NCBI GenBank assembly: GCA_018056205.1
Contig: JAGPGC010000057.1
Location: 1-7,103, forward strand
Reading direction: 5' to 3'
Source: Candidatus Atribacteria bacterium
Lineage (GTDB): Bacteria; Atribacterota; Atribacteria; Atribacterales; Atribacteraceae
DNA length: 7,103 nucleotides
Made by a program: the position numbers and the translations under genes. Each line of letters starts with the position of its first letter. Within the stretch, counting starts at the first letter, position 1. Positions 1-6,190 of this stretch are shown here, piece after piece. The notes beneath the pieces are model-generated. The model searched no databases and was not told the DNA's origin. It saw only the letters and a program-made list of their open reading frames with translations.

Positions 1-879
1 AAACTCTCTCCCGATGAAAAAAAGGAATGGGGGAAAAAAATCAACCATTTAAAAAACTTAATAGAAAGCCAACTTCAGGAAAAATTAAATGAGCTTAATC
101 AGTCATTGAAACCATCGGTAAAGGTTGATATCTCGCTTCCCGGGAAAAAGCCTTGGGCAGGATCGTTTCATCCCATTCAAATAACTCTTCACCAAATTCT
201 TTCAATTTTTAAAAGTTTGGGGTTTCGAGTTGAATCGGGACCTGAAATTGAAAGTGAATATTACAATTTTGAAGCTTTGAATTTTCCACCCGACCACCCA
301 GCTCGTGATGCTCAAGATTCCTTTTTTCTCGATAAAGAATATTTATTACGAACCCATACCTCACCATCTCAAATTCGAATTATGCAAAAAATTCAACCCC
401 CTTTTAAGGTAGTAGTACCAGGGAAATGTTTCCGGCGAGATGCTATGGACTCTTCTCACAGCCCCATGTTTCATCAAGTTGAAGGTTTAGTAGTTGCTGA
501 ATCAATTTCCATGGGTGATTTGAAAGGAACCATTGAAGTTTTCGCTCGGCGCTTTTTTGGAAATGATCGAAAACTTCGCTTTCGTCCCAGCTTTTTTCCC
601 TTCACCGAACCCAGTGCTGAAGTGGACATTTCTTGTGGAATATGCCAAGGAAAGGGATGCCGTTCTTGCGGACAATCGGGATGGTTAGAAATTATGGGCT
701 CAGGATTAGTTCATCCGAAGGTCTTTGAGGTTGCTGGATACAATCCCAACCAGGTACGGGGTTTTGCTTTTGGAATGGGAATCGATCGGGCTGCCCTTTT
801 GAAATTCGGCATTCCCGATATACGTTGGCTTTTTGAAAATGATGTAAAATTTATCGAACAATTTCAGGCTATTCAATAG
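1..879 (+). CDS. pheS: Phenylalanyl-tRNA synthetase alpha subunit, 5' end outside window
   Basis: Catalytic subunit of the cytoplasmic alpha2-beta2 phenylalanyl-tRNA synthetase, which attaches phenylalanine to tRNA-Phe using ATP. The frame is open from base 1, giving 292 residues plus a TAG stop. The family usually has about 330-345 residues, so some 40-50 are missing upstream. Visible residues 1-35 are the end of the N-terminal coiled-coil arm (KLSPDEKKEWGKK). The class II catalytic core follows: motif 2 at about 144-162 (FRRDAMDSSHSPMFHQVEG), the FFPFTEPSAEVD strand at about 198-208, and motif 3 around 254-263 (GFAFGMGIDR), whose Ala lies in the phenylalanine pocket of known PheS proteins. 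Cys212, Cys215, Cys220 and Cys223 form a CxxC-x4-CxxC insert that may bind a metal. The TTG at 106 is an internal leucine codon, not the start, because the arm is encoded before it. pheT follows after 15 bases. Confidence 0.97.
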   Translation, partial: KLSPDEKKEWGKKINHLKNLIESQLQEKLNELNQSLKPSVKVDISLPGKKPWAGSFHPIQITLHQILSIFKSLGFRVESGPEIESEYYNFEALNFPPDHPARDAQDSFFLDKEYLLRTHTSPSQIRIMQKIQPPFKVVVPGKCFRRDAMDSSHSPMFHQVEGLVVAESISMGDLKGTIEVFARRFFGNDRKLRFRPSFFPFTEPSAEVDISCGICQGKGCRSCGQSGWLEIMGSGLVHPKVFEVAGYNPNQVRGFAFGMGIDRAALLKFGIPDIRWLFENDVKFIEQFQAIQ

Positions 880-883
880 GGGT
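878..883 (+). promoter_or_regulatory. Ribosome binding site of pheT
   Basis: The purine run AGGGGT overlaps the pheS stop codon (TAG, 877-879) and lies 11 bases before the ATG of pheT. It is a moderate Shine-Dalgarno match with a rather long spacer. Its overlap with the end of pheS fits coupled translation of the two subunits. Confidence 0.55.
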
Positions 884-894
884 ATTCAAATACA

Positions 895-3276
895 ATGAAA
901 GTTGCCTATTCTATTCTCAAACGTTTTATACCAGATCTTAATTATCCGGTGGAAAAGATCGCTGAGGTTCTGACCTCTCAAGGTTTTGCTATCGAAAGTT
1001 TGATAAGTTCTACTGAGATTTTTTCACCTAACCTGATAGCCGCTACCATTATCCAACGGAAAACCGGCATTCTTTTTGATGTGTGTACCGTTCAAATAAA
1101 GGAACGGCAATATGAATTTAAATGTGAAAAATGGGGGATCCCCGAAATTGGAAAAAGAGTTTTGTTGAACCCAATGGGGGGATCGGTGAGTACCCAGCCC
1201 CTTCTTAACCAACATATTCCTGAAAAAGAAGAATTTTTCATTGAACTCCCCGATACCTTCCCCGAGGGAGAACCCCTTTTTCACCATTTAATTGGAGAAG
1301 ATTGGGTTTTAGATGTCGAAATCACTGCTAATCGAGGAGATTGTATGTCAATCATTGGCTTAGCTCGTGAAATAGCCGCAGGTCTTGATTTAGATTACCT
1401 GATACCTCCTCATCATTTAGTTGTCGATGAAATGAGCAGCAACTATCAAGTAACTATAAAAGATCCGGATCTTTGCTCTTTTTATAGTGGGAGGTTAGCT
1501 AAAAATTTTAAAATTAAGCCTTCCCCTTGGTGGATCATTCATGAACTCTATCTTTTGGAACAACGTCCTATTAATCAGGTAGTTGACGTTACCAATTTGG
1601 TGATGATGGAAACCGGTCAACCACTTCATGCTTTTAATGCTTTAAATATTTCCGATCAAAAAATTGTGGTGAGAAGAGCAAAAAATAACGAATCATTAAA
1701 AACCCTTGATGGAATAGAAAGAAAACTAACTGAAAATATGCTAGTGATTGCCGACTCAACACGCCCAGTTGGTATTGCCGGTATTATGGGAGGATATGAA
1801 TCACAGGTTTCTCCTGATACTCAGGATATTTTTTTAGAAGCAGCGATATTTTTGGGAAGTCAAATTCGAAAAACTGCTCGAGAATTAGGGTTACGAACCG
1901 AAGCTTCCGCTCGTTTTGAAAGAGGAGTCGATCCTGGAGCGGTATTGTATGCCAGTGAACGTGCCTTGCATCTTCTCCAAGAAATTGATCCATCAATAAA
2001 AATTTTAAAAGACTGGGTAATAAGTGGAGAGGCGATAAGGGATGAAACTGAAATAGAATTTTCTTCTTCCTGGGTTGGGGATATTATGAACTGTGAAATC
2101 CCTCTGGAAAAAATGCAAAAGATATTAATCAAGTTAGGTTTTATTCTTCTTTCTCAACCTAACAATCCTATAATCAAGGTGAAGGCTCCATCCTGGCGAC
2201 CTGATGTTCAGCGGCCAATCGATTGTGCTGAGGAGGTTGGTCGTATTTTTGGATATGATAATATTATATCTCAAATTCCCAGTTTCCCTTTTGACCCAGG
2301 AAACCCTCAAAAGGAATTATTAGGAGAGGAAGTTCTCCGCAACTATTTACGTTCAAGAGGTTTAAAGGAATGCGTTTCCTTATCACTGAATAGCCAAGCC
2401 AACTGTGATATATTGGGCATTTCCCCATCCGATATCATTCGAGTTCTTAATCCACTTTCCCAAGATCATGTCATTCTTCGACCGGATCTGATCATTAGTG
2501 CTCTGGATATTTTAAAAACCAATATTTCTCGAGGACGAGAAAATTTTGGTTTTTTTGAGTATGGTGAGGTATTTTCGCGAAGAAATGACTCAGATAAACC
2601 TTATAATGAAGAATGGCGATTGGCTGTGGTATTGAGTGGCTATTGTTATCCTGCTTATTGGCAGCAGCTTTCCCAGATAGATATTTTTTACTTGAAAGGT
2701 TTCGCTGAAAGCCTAATAGAACTTACTGGATATCCACTTAAAAAAATTAAGTGGCAAACTTTAGACAAAAATCCCTATTTTGACTCAAACCTTTCTTTTT
2801 GCGGTATCATCGAAAATGATATTGAAATTTTACGAGGAGGGTTGATTAGCAAAAAGACCAGTGATGCTTTTGGTATTTGGGGGGAACATTATTGTTTGGA
2901 AGTAGCCTGGGAAAAGCTCCTCCATCAATTAGATACTCATGACTTTAAACTTCAGGAAATCAACCGCTATCCTTCGATTCGGCGTGACATTTCTATTGTT
3001 GTAAATCAAGACCAGACCTGGGAAAGTATCGAATCTTTGGTTCAACAAGTCGCATTTTCTCATGATTTACCAATTGAAACCATCGAGCTTTTTGATTCCT
3101 ATCAGGGAGAACGCCTTCCTCCCGGGAAAAAAACCTTTTCTTATTCTCTAATTTTCCGTTCAAACCAAAAAACTTTGACTGATAATGAAGTAGACGAGTG
3201 GGTTGGAATCATTAAAACCGCTATTAAAAAAGAACCTGAAATTGCCCTCCGGGAAGAATTAACAGGAGGATTATAA
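895..3276 (+). CDS. pheT: Phenylalanyl-tRNA synthetase beta subunit
   Basis: Large subunit of phenylalanyl-tRNA synthetase. It pairs with PheS, contacts tRNA-Phe and edits mischarged Tyr-tRNA-Phe. It has 793 residues, close to the 795-805 of characterised bacterial forms. Order of parts: N-terminal B1 segment (1-45); a diverged EMAP-type OB fold (about 47-119); B3/B4 editing domain (about 200-365, with INQVVDVTNLVMMETGQPLH and the RFERGVDPG motif at 340-348); B5 domain (about 390-460, ending PSWRPDV...EEVGRIFGYDN); catalytic-like core (about 475-680); C-terminal FDX-ACB anticodon-binding domain (about 688-790, opening INRYPSIRRDISIVV). The ATG at 895 gives the standard MKVAYSILKRF beginning. 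The OB fold lacks the HPNADKL and GMxCS signatures that most bacterial PheT proteins keep. The TAA stop overlaps the probable cvpA start by one base. Confidence 0.98.
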   Translation: MKVAYSILKRFIPDLNYPVEKIAEVLTSQGFAIESLISSTEIFSPNLIAATIIQRKTGILFDVCTVQIKERQYEFKCEKWGIPEIGKRVLLNPMGGSVSTQPLLNQHIPEKEEFFIELPDTFPEGEPLFHHLIGEDWVLDVEITANRGDCMSIIGLAREIAAGLDLDYLIPPHHLVVDEMSSNYQVTIKDPDLCSFYSGRLAKNFKIKPSPWWIIHELYLLEQRPINQVVDVTNLVMMETGQPLHAFNALNISDQKIVVRRAKNNESLKTLDGIERKLTENMLVIADSTRPVGIAGIMGGYESQVSPDTQDIFLEAAIFLGSQIRKTARELGLRTEASARFERGVDPGAVLYASERALHLLQEIDPSIKILKDWVISGEAIRDETEIEFSSSWVGDIMNCEIPLEKMQKILIKLGFILLSQPNNPIIKVKAPSWRPDVQRPIDCAEEVGRIFGYDNIISQIPSFPFDPGNPQKELLGEEVLRNYLRSRGLKECVSLSLNSQANCDILGISPSDIIRVLNPLSQDHVILRPDLIISALDILKTNISRGRENFGFFEYGEVFSRRNDSDKPYNEEWRLAVVLSGYCYPAYWQQLSQIDIFYLKGFAESLIELTGYPLKKIKWQTLDKNPYFDSNLSFCGIIENDIEILRGGLISKKTSDAFGIWGEHYCLEVAWEKLLHQLDTHDFKLQEINRYPSIRRDISIVVNQDQTWESIESLVQQVAFSHDLPIETIELFDSYQGERLPPGKKTFSYSLIFRSNQKTLTDNEVDEWVGIIKTAIKKEPEIALREELTGGL
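3264..3269 (+). promoter_or_regulatory. Ribosome binding site deciding the cvpA start
   Basis: A perfect AGGAGG Shine-Dalgarno sequence sits in the last codons of pheT. It is 6 bases before ATC at 3276 and 3 bases before ATA at 3273. No ATG, GTG or TTG lies within usable distance downstream in the cvpA frame, so this site is the main evidence that cvpA starts here with a non-standard codon. Confidence 0.75.
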
Positions 3277-3842
3277 TCGACTGGTATAGTTTAGTTTGCA
3301 TTTTTATACTTATTTTTAATGTTATTCGAAGTTCGATCCGAGGTTTCAGTAAAGAAATTCTGGCTTTGACCGGGGTCATAATTGGACTCCTGAGTGCCAT
3401 AAAATTTCATCAGAGTCTTGGCCAATTTTTAACTCATCTCTTTCACTGGAACTCCGTCTGGATGAATTTGATCAGCTTTTTTGTGATCTTCATTCCCCTA
3501 GTTATACTTTTTTCTTGGATGGGAATACATTTTCGCAAAGTATTTACCCGCCTTGATATTGTTTGGTTTGATGCTATCCTTGGCTTTATCATTGGCATCC
3601 TTAAGGGTTTCCTCTGGATCTGTATCATTACTCTTTTTGTACTCAATTTATCCTTTCTCGAATTTTTAAACAATGGTGTTTATCAATCTCGTTTTTATCA
3701 GAATTTTACATATCCCATCATGATTTTTATTGATTCCATGGTGCAAAAAATTCCCGAGTTTTCTTTTCTCGATGTTTATTTAGAAAAGGGTATTGACCAA
3801 AGTGACAATGAACTTATCAAAAGATATACTGAAGAATTTTGA
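3276..3842 (+). CDS. cvpA: CvpA family membrane protein, probable AUC start
   Basis: Small inner-membrane protein of the CvpA/colicin V production family. Family members have been linked to colicin V production, envelope stress and bile tolerance, but the molecular role is unsettled. From 3276 the protein has 188 residues. It has four likely membrane helices at about 3-18, 28-44, 63-83 and 97-125, then a polar tail. Family marks are RGFSKEILALTG at 22-33, following helix 1, and FDAILGFIIGILKGFLW in helix 4. The frame is open back to a TGA at 3237, and the only ATG/GTG/TTG near the start is TTG at 3366. Starting there would remove helix 1 and the RGFxKE motif. The better start is ATC at 3276, 6 bases after AGGAGG and overlapping the pheT TAA as TAATC, a one-base variant of the common TAATG junction; ATA at 3273 is the alternative. 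The 3' end overlaps mutS2. Identity is solid, the exact start less so. Confidence 0.88.
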   Translation: MDWYSLVCIFILIFNVIRSSIRGFSKEILALTGVIIGLLSAIKFHQSLGQFLTHLFHWNSVWMNLISFFVIFIPLVILFSWMGIHFRKVFTRLDIVWFDAILGFIIGILKGFLWICIITLFVLNLSFLEFLNNGVYQSRFYQNFTYPIMIFIDSMVQKIPEFSFLDVYLEKGIDQSDNELIKRYTEEF

Positions 3843-6174
3843 TTTTGATAAAATACTCCTTCAACTGAGCTCTGCTTGTATTTGTGAAAACTCGCGCCAA
3901 AAAATGATGAAAATACAGCCCTATTCAAATCCTGAAGATATCAACCAAAGATCGCAAACTGTTCAACAATTTCTCGAGTTCATCACTTTTGATGGTGATT
4001 TGGATTTAACCGGATTAACTGACCTTGGCGAGGTTTTTCAAAAAATTGCCATTCCCGGATCGATTCTTAGTTTGAATCAGGTTATTCTTTTCTTTAATTT
4101 TTTACTCCTCTGTGAAAAAACTAAACGCCTTTCAAGAGAAACCAAAATGAAAGAAAAATATCCATTACTCATGGTTATTTTCGATGCCATCGAAAGCTAT
4201 ACTTCTCTTATAAAAGCAATAAAAAATGCCTGTTCACCCGATGGTTTTATTCTTGATACTGCCAGTCCTCGGCTTAATGATATTCGAAAACGGCTCAGTC
4301 ACCTTCAAGAAGAAATTCGAATAACCATCGAAAGATTCCTCCGTAATCGGGATATTGTTCCCTTCCTTCAAGACACCACCTATACCATTCGACGAGGGAG
4401 ATATGTTATTCCATTCAAATCGGAATTTCGAGGACGTATTGATGGAATCGTTGTCGATTACTCATCTTCTGGTTCTTCAGTTTTTATTGAACCAAAACCG
4501 ATTCTTTATTTGAACAATGAATTAGAGGTTTTATCTATTCAAGAAAAAGATGAAATCGAAGCCATTCTTTTGAAATTAACTAATGATATTAGACCTTTTC
4601 TTAATCAAATTAATTCTTCATACCAAGCCTTGATCGAATTGGATATTCTTCACGTTCAATCACAACTGGCTCGAAAGTGGAGAGCCAGCATTCCTCTGGT
4701 AGGAGGAAAAGATTTAATAATTAAAGAAGGTAGGCACCCACTTTTAGGTGAAAAAGCTGTTCCCTTCTCACTACATTTAAGTTCTGATAAAAAAATTATG
4801 GTAATCAGTGGACCGAATGCGGGTGGGAAAACTGTCCTGCTAAAAAGTATGGCTTTAATTGTTTATCTTGCTCATTGTGGAATTCCGGTTCCGGTTGACC
4901 CTGGTTCTTCTTTACCCTTTTATCATCATCTTTTTGTAGATATTGGAGACCATCAAGATATTGAGCAAAATCTCAGTACCTTTACCTATCGACTTTCAGC
5001 TTTTCAAGAATCACTTTCACTACTTTCTTCGCAAAGTTTATATTTGATTGATGAAATTGGGACGGGAACCGATCCTAATGAAGGATCAGCTTTAGCGATT
5101 GGAATAATTGATTTTTTGAATCAACAGGGAGCGACTTGTATTGCCACTACTCATTATCCTTTGATAAAAAGTTATGTTTCTCAACAACCCGGAATGATCT
5201 CAGCATCGATGGAATTCAATCCACTCCTTTTCCAGCCTACTTACCGGCTCTTAATTGATGAAATTGGGGAAAGTTATGGAATTAAAATTGCCGAAAAAAT
5301 TGGTATCCCTCATTCAATTATAAAAACAGCTCTTCGACAACTTCAAAAAGAGTGGATTGATCTTAATGAATTAATTATTGCTAATCGGAAAAAAAACCAA
5401 GAATTAAACAGTTTGCTGTCAGAATTGCAAAAAAAGGTGGAAGAAAACACCCTTCGACAAATGGAAATTGTTCGTCTTCAGGATGAATTAGAATCCCAAA
5501 AAAAAATCCTTATCAAAGATTTTCAGGAAAAATTAACTCAATATCTTAAAAAAACTCGGGATGAAGTTTCCCAACTAATCGGTCAATTAAGAAAAGAAAA
5601 AGCTCTTGATGAAAACGTCTACCAGAAATTAAAAGAACGAATCATTCAAAATCCTAATTTAAAACAAGAACTTAACTGGACTTCTTCCTCGGTATCTACC
5701 AATACCTCTCAACAGCTGGTATTTCAAAGCGGAGAAAAAGTGAAGGTTGATATTTTTCAAAATGAAGCTGAAATCTTAGCTATCGACAATGTAAAAAATG
5801 AAGCGACTGTTCTAGTTAATGGAAGAAAATGGGTTCTTTCCATCAATCATCTTCAAAAAAAATCCAGTGAGGAAGAGGCCAAAACTTCTCAACTGTTGAG
5901 TTATTCTTTCCAGCCATCCTTTAATAAGGTGAGTAATCAAATTGAAATTCGAATGATGAAAGTCGAAGAAGCACTCGATAAACTGGAGAAATTTTTTGAT
6001 CAAGTACTCTTGGCTGGATTCAAAACCATATATATCATTCACGGGAAAGGAGAGGGAATTTTAAGAAAAGTGACTCAGGAATTTTTACAAAATCATCCTG
6101 CAGTGGAAAGCTTTCGAAACGGTTTTCCCGAAGAAGGAGGCTTAGGGGTAACCGTGGTAATTCTCAAAGATTAA
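3808..6174 (+). CDS. mutS2: MutS2 family ATPase with C-terminal Smr domain
   Basis: MutS-superfamily ATPase without mismatch-recognition domains. Family members act on branched DNA and recombination, and in Bacillus subtilis on collided ribosomes. From ATG 3808 it has 788 residues, a normal length. Layout: helical core and lever (1-300, with the conserved stretch FRGRIDGIVVDYSSSGSSVF at 207-226); ATPase with Walker A GPNAGGKT at 335-342, QNLSTF signature near 387-392, Walker B LYLIDEIG at 411-418 and switch TTHY at 447-450; coiled coil (about 510-600); KOW-like barrel (about 640-685); Smr domain (about 708-788) with HGKGEG at 745-750. Two sites diverge from the family: the usual LLIGVPGRS reads LLIDEIGES (481-489), and the Smr LDLRG motif reads IEIRM (712-716). 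The start is uncertain: the purine run AAAGGG (3785-3790) is 17 bases before ATG 3808, 11 before GTG 3802 and only 2 before TTG 3793. It overlaps cvpA by 35 bases, which suggests coupled translation. Confidence 0.96.
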   Translation: MNLSKDILKNFDFDKILLQLSSACICENSRQKMMKIQPYSNPEDINQRSQTVQQFLEFITFDGDLDLTGLTDLGEVFQKIAIPGSILSLNQVILFFNFLLLCEKTKRLSRETKMKEKYPLLMVIFDAIESYTSLIKAIKNACSPDGFILDTASPRLNDIRKRLSHLQEEIRITIERFLRNRDIVPFLQDTTYTIRRGRYVIPFKSEFRGRIDGIVVDYSSSGSSVFIEPKPILYLNNELEVLSIQEKDEIEAILLKLTNDIRPFLNQINSSYQALIELDILHVQSQLARKWRASIPLVGGKDLIIKEGRHPLLGEKAVPFSLHLSSDKKIMVISGPNAGGKTVLLKSMALIVYLAHCGIPVPVDPGSSLPFYHHLFVDIGDHQDIEQNLSTFTYRLSAFQESLSLLSSQSLYLIDEIGTGTDPNEGSALAIGIIDFLNQQGATCIATTHYPLIKSYVSQQPGMISASMEFNPLLFQPTYRLLIDEIGESYGIKIAEKIGIPHSIIKTALRQLQKEWIDLNELIIANRKKNQELNSLLSELQKKVEENTLRQMEIVRLQDELESQKKILIKDFQEKLTQYLKKTRDEVSQLIGQLRKEKALDENVYQKLKERIIQNPNLKQELNWTSSSVSTNTSQQLVFQSGEKVKVDIFQNEAEILAIDNVKNEATVLVNGRKWVLSINHLQKKSSEEEAKTSQLLSYSFQPSFNKVSNQIEIRMMKVEEALDKLEKFFDQVLLAGFKTIYIIHGKGEGILRKVTQEFLQNHPAVESFRNGFPEEGGLGVTVVILKD

Positions 6175-6190
6175 TTCTGAAAAATCTTTA

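Noticed and set aside
106..108. TTG as a possible start of pheS
   Set aside because: The frame is open back to base 1 and the 35 upstream codons encode the recognisable end of the PheS coiled-coil arm, so this is an internal leucine codon.
1024..1287. Minus-strand open frames inside pheT (also 1784-1996 and 1860-2132)
   Set aside because: They lie wholly opposite strongly conserved PheT coding sequence and their translations show no family features; they are antisense shadows.
3366..3368. TTG as the start of cvpA
   Set aside because: It would remove the first membrane helix and the conserved RGFSKE motif, and it lacks a good Shine-Dalgarno sequence, while AGGAGG precedes the upstream ATC.
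3793..3795. TTG as the start of mutS2
   Set aside because: The purine run AAAGGG ends only 2 bases before it, too close for normal initiation, and the added residues have no family counterpart. ATG 3808 or GTG 3802 fit better.
6166..6189. Inverted repeat AAAGATT / AATCTTT around a 10-base loop at the mutS2-PBP convergence
   Set aside because: The position suits a two-way terminator and the 7-base arms match perfectly, but each stem has a single G-C pair and there is no following T tract, so it would be too unstable to call.
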